In this document: positions 1-8,103 of the stretch, in pieces | Numbering within the stretch: position 1 is the first letter of the stretch | How the letters are laid out: each line of letters begins with the position of its first letter | Assembly (NCBI GenBank): GCA_903918375.1 | Contig: CAIXED010000028.1 | Span: 1-32,789 of the forward strand | Direction of reading: 5' to 3' | Length of the DNA stretch: 32,789 bases | DNA from: an uncultured Pseudomonadota bacterium | Lineage (GTDB): Bacteria > Pseudomonadota > Gammaproteobacteria > Methylococcales > Methylomonadaceae | Notes under the pieces: model-generated | The model's input: the letters and a program-made list of their open reading frames with translations, nothing else | Database searches by the model: none | What the model was told of the DNA's origin: nothing | Made by a program: the position numbers and the translations under genes

Positions 1-1446
1 CTCGGCGTTGACAGCGTGATGATCCAAAGCGGTCAAGCGGTGGTGGATTTTGGTTCAGCTTTGTCAGGTAATGGCAGCACAGGCGGCTTAAGCGGCAACG
101 GTTTACCGTTGTTCGGCGACAGCAATGCCGACGGCGTGTTGAGCAGCGAGGAACGCGCGGCGGTCAGTATGACCTTGAACTTAGCCGGTGATGCTAACCA
201 GCTGGATGCCGAATTAGCGCAAGTAGTCGGTATTGCCGATCAGTTAGCGGCAGCCGGTATTGATTTAATCGGGGTTGATGGTCAAGGCGCGTTGACGGTC
301 AGTGATAGCCAAGCGGCGCAGTTGGTGCATGCCGGTTTAGCGTTTGCTGACGATGATCAGATTGCCTTGAGTGTCAGTAGTGCCGCCGGTACTCACCTCA
401 GCACCAGCTTGCAGGATTTACAAAAGCTAGGTATTGATAGTGTGGAATTGGTCGGTAGCGCTCATTCCATGACTGTTGATATGGGCATGGCTTTGGATAC
501 CGCTTCTTATAGCAATTTACCCGCATTCGCCTCTCAGTTGGATGTCAGCTTAGATTTAGGGGTTGGGGCTAATTTGATGGATGGTGCTAATCCCCTTTAT
601 CAAGCACTACATACACAAGGCATTGATCATCTTGCGATTGATGAGTCGTTGAACCTAAGTGGTGATCATTGGTTAGATTTGACTTTGTTGAGCAATATTA
701 ACTCAGCGAGTAATCTTGATTTTGAAATTCTTGTTCATGGCAGCCAAGGCAATAATCCGGCTTTTAGTCTCGATCAAAATCTCGGTGGCATTGATTTGTT
801 GGATAGTACCTCGACAGGTCATTATGGCAATCTGATTGAAGCCTTAGTCGATTCTGGTATTGCGGAAATGACCATTGAATCGGGTAATGTCGAAGTAACT
901 GATTCGCTAGCTAAAGCATTGATTGATTCTGGAATGATGCAGGCATTGCCAGATGCCAATATGTCATTGGTTTATGAATCAGTTGTAGGTAATCCGGCAG
1001 ATTATTTTTATACTAGCTTGAAAGATATGGCGACACTGGGTATTGATCAAGTTGATGTTTCGAATGCGGTGGATAAGGTATACATTGACTTAGGCTTAAC
1101 CAATAGTGATGCCGATGTTCTTAACGAAGTTAAATCATTGTTGGCAGCACTCGAACCTGACACTAATGATCAATTCTTTGTCGATAATGGCGAGTCTATC
1201 GCTAAAGCATTGGTCATTGATAGTTCGGTCATGTCACCATTAGTAAACCAACTAGGTGTGATTGATTCGACAGTGATTGCTGGATTAGAAAAACTTGGTA
1301 TTACCGAAATTGACGTTTTGGTTGCTAGTGGACAGACAGAGCCTACTATTGAATCGAGCGGAACAGTAGCTGTTAACTTGATTGGTCAAGATGATTCTAC
1401 AGCAGATGACCTTTATGATTACCTGCATAACAAACATAGCCTTTGA
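1..1446 (+). CDS. C-terminal part of a large repetitive secreted protein (5' truncated by window)
   Basis: Only the last 481 residues are visible. The frame is open to base 1, and the residues before the first GTG (LGVDSV) already match the repeat seen later (LGIDSV), so the true start lies upstream. Degenerate units recur through the fragment, built around G-I-D-x-[VI]-x-[VI] followed by a short V-D-L/F-G strand: LGVDSV, AGIDLIGV, LGIDSVEL, QGIDHLAI, SGIAEMTI, LGIDQVDV, LGITEIDV. A canonical EF-hand loop, D-x-N-x-D-G-x-L-x-x-x-E, lies at bases 118-153. Aspartate is abundant, lysine and arginine are rare, and there is only one cysteine-free low-complexity style throughout. No classical RTX nonapeptides (GGxGxDxUx) are present in this piece. 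The gene ends 18 bp before a type I secretion ABC gene, so the likely role (inference) is the exported substrate, a surface adhesin or S-layer-type protein with an uncleaved C-terminal signal. It could also be a very large adhesin whose RTX part lies elsewhere. Confidence 0.75.
   Translation, partial: LGVDSVMIQSGQAVVDFGSALSGNGSTGGLSGNGLPLFGDSNADGVLSSEERAAVSMTLNLAGDANQLDAELAQVVGIADQLAAAGIDLIGVDGQGALTVSDSQAAQLVHAGLAFADDDQIALSVSSAAGTHLSTSLQDLQKLGIDSVELVGSAHSMTVDMGMALDTASYSNLPAFASQLDVSLDLGVGANLMDGANPLYQALHTQGIDHLAIDESLNLSGDHWLDLTLLSNINSASNLDFEILVHGSQGNNPAFSLDQNLGGIDLLDSTSTGHYGNLIEALVDSGIAEMTIESGNVEVTDSLAKALIDSGMMQALPDANMSLVYESVVGNPADYFYTSLKDMATLGIDQVDVSNAVDKVYIDLGLTNSDADVLNEVKSLLAALEPDTNDQFFVDNGESIAKALVIDSSVMSPLVNQLGVIDSTVIAGLEKLGITEIDVLVASGQTEPTIESSGTVAVNLIGQDDSTADDLYDYLHNKHSL
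118..153 (+). other. EF-hand calcium-binding loop in the secreted repeat protein
   Basis: The twelve encoded residues DSNADGVLSSEE fit the EF-hand consensus exactly: acidic or polar ligands at positions 1, 3 and 5, Gly at 6, a hydrophobic residue at 8, Ser at 9 and Glu at 12. Calcium-triggered folding outside the cell is usual for type I secretion substrates, but is inferred here. Confidence 0.7.
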
Positions 1447-1464
1447 TTATTTGGCAAATACTAG

Positions 1465-3231
1465 ATGAATAAAACTCAACAAATTGTTGGTAGTAATAAA
1501 CCTATCAGAACTTTGTTAATAAAATGCCGACGGACTTTTTATTTGGCGTTTTTATTAACAACGGTGATTGATTTGTTATCAATTACGCCCATGGTGTACA
1601 TGATGAGTACTTATGATCGAGTGATTACCGCTAGAAGTGGCGTGACACTTGCATCATTAACTGCGATTGTCATTGGGGTTTATATTTTCTGGTCTTCACT
1701 TGAGTGGGTAAGAACCCGTTTATTGGTTAGTTTATCGCTTCGAATCGATTGGGATTTAGGCGCTAATGTATTTGATGCCTCCTTCCGCCGTCATGTTGGG
1801 CGTAAGAATGTTAATGTTCAGCAATTATTAGGTGATTTGGTTGCGCTCAGAAACTTTCTGACAGGCCCACCTTTATTAGCATTAATGGATGCACCTTTCG
1901 CGATTCTATTTATTGTCGTAGGTGGAATCTTCCATCCTTATCTTGCAGCATTTGCTTTTGTCGCTTCTGTGATGATGTTGATTTCTGCTTATGCAACACA
2001 ACATATCTCTGGTCCTATTCTTAAAGAAGCTAATAACGCTAAAGATGAAGCGAGTCGAGTGGCTGCGGAAAGTTTGAGACAAGCTGAGTCAACTATGGCG
2101 CTGGGTATGATGGATGCAATTCGTAAGCGTTGGTATATTCAGCATCGAAAATTTTTATTGAGCCAAGTCAATGCAAGCGAAGCGGCAGGATTAACCGGTG
2201 GTTTTTCGAGTTTCTTTCAAAAGGCAATGCCATCATTGCAAATGGCTTTAGGTGCATGGTTGGCGATCAATAATTTGATTACTGGGGGAATGGTGATGGC
2301 CGCCAGTATGTTAATTTCTAAAGCGGTTGGTCCAATTCATAAACTACTAGCCAATTGGAAAGATATTGTCGCGGCTCGGCAGGCTTATGAGCGATTAAAT
2401 GAATTACTTTTGGAGGACTTTCATCGAGAAGCGCGTATGAAATTACCGCCAGCCTTGGGACATTTAGTGGTTCATAAAGCAACCGCTGTACCACCGGAAC
2501 AGAAAAAGCCGGTAGTTGCTAATATTGAGTTTGCAGTTAATCCTGGCGAAGCAGTGGCTATTGTTGGTCCTAGTGCATCGGGAAAAACTTCTCTAGTTAG
2601 AATGTTGATTGGAATTTGGACGCCAGCGGAAGGTAACGTTAGATTAGATGGCGTGGAAATTTCGGACTGGGATCATAGTGAATTAGGGCCTCAAATAGGT
2701 TATGTGCCACAAGATATAGAATTTTACGAAGGTACGATTGCTGAAAATATCGCTCGTCTAGGCGATGTTGATGCGGAAAAAGTGGTACAGGCCGCTAAAT
2801 TGATTGGTATGCATGACGTCATTCTTAGTTTTCCGCAAGGTTACGATACTAAATTAGGTAATACAGGCTTTGCATTATCAGGCGGTCAACGCCAACGATT
2901 AGCGATTGCGCGGGCTTTTTACGGTTCACCGAAATATATTGTAATGGATGAACCTAACGCCAATTTAGACGAAGTCGGTGAGTCAATATTAGTTCAATCT
3001 ATTCAGACACTTAAAAAACAAGGTGTTTCGATAGTGATTACTACTCATAGACCTAGATTAGTGGGAGCAGTAGAGAAATTGTTGGTATTGAGAGCGGGGG
3101 TGCAAGTTGGGTTTGGACCTGCACAAGATATGTTGAATGCGGTTCGTAATTTGCAATTAGTACCGACCGGGGACTCAAATGAAAAACACACTAAAGAAGC
3201 TTCTCTTGACCTAGTAGGTGCGGCAAAATGA
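1465..3231 (+). CDS. Type I secretion system ABC transporter (PrtD/HlyB family permease-ATPase)
   Basis: This inner-membrane exporter ATPase should energise one-step secretion of an unfolded protein with a C-terminal signal. The N-terminal ~310 residues form the transmembrane domain, with clear hydrophobic segments near residues 26-48, 61-80, 135-155 and 158-180. No C39 peptidase domain precedes them, so the substrate is probably not cut at a double-glycine leader. The nucleotide-binding domain is intact: Walker A GPSASGKTS near 368, a Q-loop in YVPQD, signature LSGGQ near 471, Walker B IVMDEP near 491 followed by NANLDE (typical of the PrtD branch), and the H-loop histidine in TTHRP near 527. 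The length of 588 aa is normal. It starts 18 bp after the repeat protein, and its stop overlaps the next start as ATGA. The family is secure; the substrate is inferred from position. Confidence 0.93.
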   Translation: MNKTQQIVGSNKPIRTLLIKCRRTFYLAFLLTTVIDLLSITPMVYMMSTYDRVITARSGVTLASLTAIVIGVYIFWSSLEWVRTRLLVSLSLRIDWDLGANVFDASFRRHVGRKNVNVQQLLGDLVALRNFLTGPPLLALMDAPFAILFIVVGGIFHPYLAAFAFVASVMMLISAYATQHISGPILKEANNAKDEASRVAAESLRQAESTMALGMMDAIRKRWYIQHRKFLLSQVNASEAAGLTGGFSSFFQKAMPSLQMALGAWLAINNLITGGMVMAASMLISKAVGPIHKLLANWKDIVAARQAYERLNELLLEDFHREARMKLPPALGHLVVHKATAVPPEQKKPVVANIEFAVNPGEAVAIVGPSASGKTSLVRMLIGIWTPAEGNVRLDGVEISDWDHSELGPQIGYVPQDIEFYEGTIAENIARLGDVDAEKVVQAAKLIGMHDVILSFPQGYDTKLGNTGFALSGGQRQRLAIARAFYGSPKYIVMDEPNANLDEVGESILVQSIQTLKKQGVSIVITTHRPRLVGAVEKLLVLRAGVQVGFGPAQDMLNAVRNLQLVPTGDSNEKHTKEASLDLVGAAK

Positions 3232-4619
3232 ATAAAGACAACCTAGGTAGCGAAAATTCAAACGCTAGTATTAAATCAAACGAATCGAAAGTTGCTTCGT
3301 GGACCCAAAACTCAAGTGCTAATAAGAAGGTCGTTGAAGCTAATACAGCCACTCAAGACAATACGGTGGAGTCGAAAGTCGATTCATGGATTCAATCCTG
3401 GAATCCTCATAAACAAGAGCATCTTAACAATGAGTCTCTTGAGCCAGTCACAATAGAAGAATCAGTCGTCAGAAAAAAAGCAGCGCGTTGGTTTTTTGTT
3501 GCCTTTGGTATTTTCTTAATTTGGGCGTTTTTTGCACCGATTGATGCTGGTGTCACTGCTTCTGGACAAGTGGTTGTTTCCGGTTATCGAAAAGCCGTTC
3601 AGCATCCAACCGGCGGTATTGTTCGTGAAATTCTGCTTAATGAAGGCGATCATGTTGTAAAAGATCAGGTTTTAATTAAGGTTGAACCTGTAAAAGAAGA
3701 AGCCAATATTAATGTGATTGAGTCTGAGTTTATTAATGTATTGGTTAATGAAGCGCGTTTAAAGGCAGAACGAGTGAGTGCTGGTGTAATTACTTGGCCT
3801 AATGAGTTAGCTACACTTGGTAATCAGGCCCAAGTTAAAGAATCAAAGTTGACTCAAGAGTTATTGTTTAATGCTAGAAAGCGAGAGTTTCAACAAACAA
3901 TTGCTGCGCGTGGTGCACAAGAAAAATCTTTGATTGAAGAAGAAAAAAATCTTCGTCAATTAGCCGAAGAAGGCTATGTGCCCCGTGCTAATGCCGCACA
4001 AGCGATGCGTAACCGTCTTGAATTGGCGACAACATTGAATACCTTTAAAGCGACTTTCCTCAAACAATTGGAGACCGAGCTTTCTGACATGCAAAAACGT
4101 CATGAAGCGCTAGTAGCCCAATTAGAGTCTGCGAAGTTTGATCAAGAACATGCTGAGATTAAGTCACCGATTAGCGGCACTATTGTTGGATTAAAAGTGT
4201 ATACCGTTGGTGGTGTGATTACGGCTGGGCAAATGTTGGCTGAAGTTGTACCCGATGACAGTTTATTAGTGGTCGATGTCAAATTGCCTGCTAATGTCAT
4301 TGATCGGGTTAAACAGAACGCGATTGTCGACATGCATTTTACCGCCTTCAATGCGGCAACCACACCAACAGTGCCAGGCATAGTTAGAAAAGTAGCGGTT
4401 GATAAAGTGTTACCTGACAAAACAAAACCCGGTGAACCTGAATTTGAATATTACCCAGTTCAAGTTGAGACCACCGCAGAGGGATTGGCTATGCTGGGTT
4501 CGCTCAATATTCAACCGGGTATGCCTGTTGATGTTGTTATCGTGACCGGCCAACGTAGTTTCATGAGTTACTTGATGAAACCAATTTTAGATCGCGTTAT
4601 TTGGGCGTTTAAGAGCTAA
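3228..4619 (+). CDS. Type I secretion periplasmic adaptor (HlyD/PrtE family) with a long N-terminal extension
   Basis: This is the membrane fusion protein that bridges the ABC exporter and the TolC-like channel. A single transmembrane helix lies near residues 88-107 (start RWFFVAFGIF). It is followed by a lipoyl/barrel-sandwich half (SGYRKAVQHPTGGIV), a long coiled-coil hairpin (about 160-305), the second lipoyl half (IKSPISGTIVGL) and a beta-barrel domain ending near residue 440, the usual PrtE/HlyD order. The unusual part is the roughly 87-residue cytoplasmic extension, polar and rich in N, S, K and E, which carries two copies of ESKVxSW about 29 residues apart (19-25 and 48-54). Most PrtE-type adaptors begin only 10-30 residues before the helix. 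The gene overlaps the ABC gene by 4 bp (ATGA) and ends 2 bp before the TolC-like gene, which implies coupled expression. Confidence 0.92.
   Translation: MNKDNLGSENSNASIKSNESKVASWTQNSSANKKVVEANTATQDNTVESKVDSWIQSWNPHKQEHLNNESLEPVTIEESVVRKKAARWFFVAFGIFLIWAFFAPIDAGVTASGQVVVSGYRKAVQHPTGGIVREILLNEGDHVVKDQVLIKVEPVKEEANINVIESEFINVLVNEARLKAERVSAGVITWPNELATLGNQAQVKESKLTQELLFNARKREFQQTIAARGAQEKSLIEEEKNLRQLAEEGYVPRANAAQAMRNRLELATTLNTFKATFLKQLETELSDMQKRHEALVAQLESAKFDQEHAEIKSPISGTIVGLKVYTVGGVITAGQMLAEVVPDDSLLVVDVKLPANVIDRVKQNAIVDMHFTAFNAATTPTVPGIVRKVAVDKVLPDKTKPGEPEFEYYPVQVETTAEGLAMLGSLNIQPGMPVDVVIVTGQRSFMSYLMKPILDRVIWAFKS
3282..3389 (+). repeat. Duplicated ESKVxSW motif in the adaptor's cytoplasmic N-terminus
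   Basis: The two copies are encoded at 3282-3302 (ESKVASW) and 3369-3389 (ESKVDSW). Both are followed by a Gln-containing segment (TQN and IQSW), and each lies in otherwise low-complexity polar sequence upstream of the transmembrane helix. Two short linear motifs on the cytoplasmic side look like docking sites for a partner, which is inference. Confidence 0.6.
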
Positions 4620-4621
4620 TT

Positions 4622-5905
4622 ATGAATAAAAAAATGACTTGTCTGGTAGCGGTGATGGGAGGAATGTTTGCACATGTCAATATTTCCCAAGCCTATACGC
4701 TCAATGAAGCCTTTGTTATGGCAAAGGCAACCGATCCTAAATATCAAGTTGCAACTTACGATTCAACTTTGAATGATTATCAGGCTGATGCTGCGATTAT
4801 GGCGTTTGCACCTAGTGTGACTTATGCGCATCAAAATACGCTCAATTCATCAACCGATTCTTTGGTTGGTAATACAGTCAACTATGTAGGTAATACAGTG
4901 ACTTTGAGTCAGCCGTTGTTTAGCGTCGATAAATATCAACTCTATCAAGAAGCCGAGCCTAGAAAGACTTATGCGACTGCTGCCTTAGTTAGTAGTGAAC
5001 AAGATCTTGCTACGCGACTGTTTGCTGGTGTTGGTTCGTTTATTACGGCAACCGAAGCGATAAAGGCTAACTCTGCACGGATTCAGAATTTGCAATCGCA
5101 AGCTGAACGCGCGAAAAGATTATTTGATTTAGGCCAAGGTACGGTGACAGACAAGCGCGATGTCGAAGTGAAATTGCAACAAGCGCTTGCTAATCATGTG
5201 ACATTTAAAATTAATCAGCGCAACGCACAAATGCAAATTGCGACACTCACTCAGTCCGAGCCATTATTAACTGATTTTGAGCTTCCAGATCACCATGATC
5301 AAGCGCATATTCCTGGATTAGATGATTTGCTGAATGTGTTTAAAACATCAAACCCAGCTTTGGTCGCTGCGCGTAGTATGGAAGAAATTTCCAAACTAGA
5401 AGCCTCTCGTGCCAGAAGTCAAATTATTCCAACCGTGTCGCTTAATCATACTAAGGCGTTTGGAGGTACCTCGCCTGATCGTGATACAACGATGATTAAT
5501 GTTAGTATCCCGTTAGATTCGAGTAAGGTAATCGGTGTTTTATCTGCTGATACTAATGAAATTAAAGCTCAAGAAACGCGGCGGCAAGTGGAAGAGCAAG
5601 CCTTGCTTCAACTTAATCAGTTCTATGAATCTGTTGTATTGGGTAGTGAGGCTTTGCGTAATAAACGTTTGGCAGTAGAAGCAGCTGAATTAAGCGTTGC
5701 TGCTAATACACGTAGCTCTCAAGCCGGTGTGCGTACTACAATTGAAGTTTTAAACAGTATTGAAACGCTTTATCAAGCGAGAAATGATTATGCAACGACA
5801 GCTGTGAATATTGGTTCGTCTTTGCTTAATCTTCTACTACTAAGCGCATATTCACCAGAAGATGCGATTACTCAAACACAAGCCTTTTTGTTTAAAACCA
5901 AATGA
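4622..5905 (+). CDS. TolC-family outer-membrane channel of the type I secretion system
   Basis: This outer-membrane efflux protein completes the tripartite exporter. A signal peptide is visible: positive residues at 3-4, a hydrophobic core (CLVAVMGGMFA) and a probable cleavage after SQA near residue 25. The mature part starts YTLNEAFVMAKATDPKYQVA, the usual first helix of the family (the LxEAxxxAxxxDP pattern). The two internal halves typical of OEP domains can be seen, with repeats around ARIQNLQSQAERAKRLFDLGQGTVTD-like and NTRSSQAGVRTTIEVLNS-like segments. At 427 aa it is near the usual length for PrtF-type channels. It starts 2 bp after the adaptor stop, and its TGA overlaps the next ATG, so it sits in the middle of a tightly coupled operon. 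Confidence 0.92.
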   Translation: MNKKMTCLVAVMGGMFAHVNISQAYTLNEAFVMAKATDPKYQVATYDSTLNDYQADAAIMAFAPSVTYAHQNTLNSSTDSLVGNTVNYVGNTVTLSQPLFSVDKYQLYQEAEPRKTYATAALVSSEQDLATRLFAGVGSFITATEAIKANSARIQNLQSQAERAKRLFDLGQGTVTDKRDVEVKLQQALANHVTFKINQRNAQMQIATLTQSEPLLTDFELPDHHDQAHIPGLDDLLNVFKTSNPALVAARSMEEISKLEASRARSQIIPTVSLNHTKAFGGTSPDRDTTMINVSIPLDSSKVIGVLSADTNEIKAQETRRQVEEQALLQLNQFYESVVLGSEALRNKRLAVEAAELSVAANTRSSQAGVRTTIEVLNSIETLYQARNDYATTAVNIGSSLLNLLLLSAYSPEDAITQTQAFLFKTK

Positions 5906-8076
5906 GTTTATTTTCATTTTTGACTGATAAGAACGAGCCCTTAGTTAAGGATTTAGCTCGGATTAATGAGACGCTAAAAAAAGAAAATTTAGCACTTCAA
6001 ATGCAGGGCTTGACCCAAGCACAGGAAATGGCGCACGAAGTTCAGGTTTTGATGGCCGAAATCGAAACGCTGAAAGGGCAATTAAACGAACAAGCTGGAT
6101 TATCTAGCGAAAAAATCAACGAAACTGAAGCCGAATCAGAGTTGTTGTTATTGCAATTGCACCAAACGCAAGAAGAATTGGAAACCGTTTTTGTCAAACA
6201 GCAAGAAACACAACGAGCGTTACAAGAAAAAATTGTCCAGCAAGAGCGTCTAACAAAAGAACATGCAGTTAAACTTGAAACGATTAGCAAAGAAAAAGCG
6301 GGGTTAATCGCAGAGCGTGAGCAGCAAACTCGGCTTGTTAGTGAGAGACAAGCCAAAATAGAGTCATTGAGCCGCCAAGTTGATACCGATGTTAAAGCAA
6401 CCAATGAAGAAAATGAGTTGCTTTTATTGCAGCTGCATCAAGTTCAAGAAGAATTAGAAACCGTTTTTCTTAAAGAGCAAGCAATACAAAGTGCTTTACA
6501 AGAAAAGATAGCTCAACAAGAGACACTAAGCAAAGAACATGCTGATAAACTTGGGGCAATCGCCCAAGAAAAAGCCAACTTAATTGTCGAACGTGATCAG
6601 CATGTAAAGTTGGCAAATGAACGTCAGACTAAACTTGAGCAATTAAATAGCCAATTATCAACACAAGCCAAAGAATACAGTGCTAAGTTTGAATTTCTTA
6701 CCAAAGAAAATTCAAGTTTAATGGTTACTCGTGATGAGCAAATATGCTCAATCGCTACTCTTGAGAAGGAAAAGCTTGATTTAGCTGCAGACAGAGATGA
6801 ACAATCTCGCCTAGCCAATGAACTACAAACTAAGTTAGATACACTTGATCGCCAAGTAGAGACTCAAGTTAAAGTTGCCCAACAAGAAAATGAGTTGCTT
6901 TTGTTACAGCTGCATCAAGTTCAAGAAGAGCTTGAGCATTATTTCCTCGAACATCAAAAGCTCCAGCGTGACAATGAAACGTATATAAGCCGTTGGCAGC
7001 GTCTTGAGGACAGGTTGCCCAATTATTTAGATTACCTATCGATTGTGCCGGTTAGTGTTGATACAGTGTCTGAAATTCCAAGAGTTGAATGGCGGGCGAC
7101 CGATATCACTATGGGTGGGGTTTTGGTGCCAGAATTCAATTTTGCCACTTTCTTAGATGATGGTAGTCCAGGGATTGAAATTTTAGGTGTGACTGATGAG
7201 CAAGGGCAATTATTACCAGTAAGGTTGACACCTAGAGGCTTAGTTAAGCCTGAGGCCGGAGAAGATATTATCCAATTCCGCTCTATGTCAACGCTACACT
7301 GGCGGCAAATCAATATAGCTGCCAATGTCATCCAGCATTTCTTCAAAGACCCTCAAAAAGCTATCGGGGGTCAGAAAATGCCCGAGTTTTTCGATTTGGT
7401 GTTTTGGCGTCAGGCATCAATGCCGTTGGTAGCCGATATTGGTTCCTTGCCTCCGGTATTCCGTTTTAATAACGTCAAATTAAAACGTGAACTAATTAAT
7501 CCAGATTACGAACATTTATGGCTAGTATTTCATGAGGCTGTTTATGGCAATTATCACTGGCCGAAGCTAGAACTGCGCTTAGGTGCCGCCAATATCCAGC
7601 CTGGTGGATTTTCACGGTATCCAAAATTAGAAATACCGCGTATTGATGGCAAATTAGCGCCATTTGATAGTTGGTTTGAGGAAGCGTTTGATGATTTTGG
7701 TGGCAAACTTGAATTACGCTTCGATTTAAACAGACAAATATTTGATATTAATGTTTGGTTGCAATTAAGTTCGGTTGATCAAGCGATGATGCTGTCATTG
7801 ATTGGTGCTTTAAATATTGCCCTTAAACGCATGGAACAGGACAAAGTCGCAATCTCTAGGTCTTGGGATAGCTGGACTGGGTTGGCTTCTGGTGTCGTTG
7901 ATGTGGTTAGACGTACCCTCATCGCTAGTAATGCTGCTGCAAAGGCTGTGACAGATAGCAGCATAGAAATAGAGCAACCCGAAGCAGAAACCACCGAGGT
8001 TTCAGTGCAAAATCATTCAATTCACAAACCGTTGCAACCCCAAAGACGAGCGAAAAAGAATCGGCGTAAAAGATAG
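5902..8076 (+). CDS. Coiled-coil protein of unknown function coupled to the type I secretion genes
   Basis: I do not recognise a characterised family. Residues about 10-365 are a continuous predicted coiled coil rich in E, Q, K and L. It includes three copies of a very regular motif, [SN]ELLLLQLHQ[TV]QEELE, beginning near residues 79, 171 and 330. The first two copies belong to a 92-residue tandem unit. The third is spaced 159 residues on and is followed by HYFLEHQKLQ and RWQRLEDRLPNYL. Residues about 380-670 are globular and beta-rich (WRATDITMGGVLVPEF; LVFHEAVYGNYHWPKLELRLG). The C-terminus is strongly basic (RRAKKNRRKR). No signal peptide or transmembrane helix is apparent, so it is probably cytoplasmic. 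The start overlaps the TolC-like stop as ATGA, and a GT4 gene follows after 27 bp. A scaffold or modifying role between secretion and glycosylation is possible, but this is inference only. Confidence 0.8.
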   Translation: MSLFSFLTDKNEPLVKDLARINETLKKENLALQMQGLTQAQEMAHEVQVLMAEIETLKGQLNEQAGLSSEKINETEAESELLLLQLHQTQEELETVFVKQQETQRALQEKIVQQERLTKEHAVKLETISKEKAGLIAEREQQTRLVSERQAKIESLSRQVDTDVKATNEENELLLLQLHQVQEELETVFLKEQAIQSALQEKIAQQETLSKEHADKLGAIAQEKANLIVERDQHVKLANERQTKLEQLNSQLSTQAKEYSAKFEFLTKENSSLMVTRDEQICSIATLEKEKLDLAADRDEQSRLANELQTKLDTLDRQVETQVKVAQQENELLLLQLHQVQEELEHYFLEHQKLQRDNETYISRWQRLEDRLPNYLDYLSIVPVSVDTVSEIPRVEWRATDITMGGVLVPEFNFATFLDDGSPGIEILGVTDEQGQLLPVRLTPRGLVKPEAGEDIIQFRSMSTLHWRQINIAANVIQHFFKDPQKAIGGQKMPEFFDLVFWRQASMPLVADIGSLPPVFRFNNVKLKRELINPDYEHLWLVFHEAVYGNYHWPKLELRLGAANIQPGGFSRYPKLEIPRIDGKLAPFDSWFEEAFDDFGGKLELRFDLNRQIFDINVWLQLSSVDQAMMLSLIGALNIALKRMEQDKVAISRSWDSWTGLASGVVDVVRRTLIASNAAAKAVTDSSIEIEQPEAETTEVSVQNHSIHKPLQPQRRAKKNRRKR
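6133..6990 (+). repeat. Internal coiled-coil repeats with ELLLLQLHQVQEELE core
   Basis: Cores begin near bases 6136, 6412 and 6889. Units 1 and 2 align over about 92 residues, sharing for example RALQEKI/SALQEKI, LSKEHADKL/LTKEHAVKL and the EKAxLIxER segment. A partial unit (DLAADRDEQSRLANELQTKL) lies between cores 2 and 3. This points to intragenic duplication. Confidence 0.75.
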
Positions 8077-8103
8077 TTTGAAGCTAATTTCTAATATCGT
8101 TAA

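Noticed and set aside
1-1446. RTX calcium-binding nonapeptides in the secreted protein
   Set aside because: No GGxGxDxUx repeats occur in the visible part; only one EF-hand loop does.
6042-6404. 120-codon minus-strand open frame inside the coiled-coil gene
   Set aside because: It is a shadow of the repetitive plus-strand codons: Ser/Cys/Asn-rich translation, no domain, no ribosome binding site.
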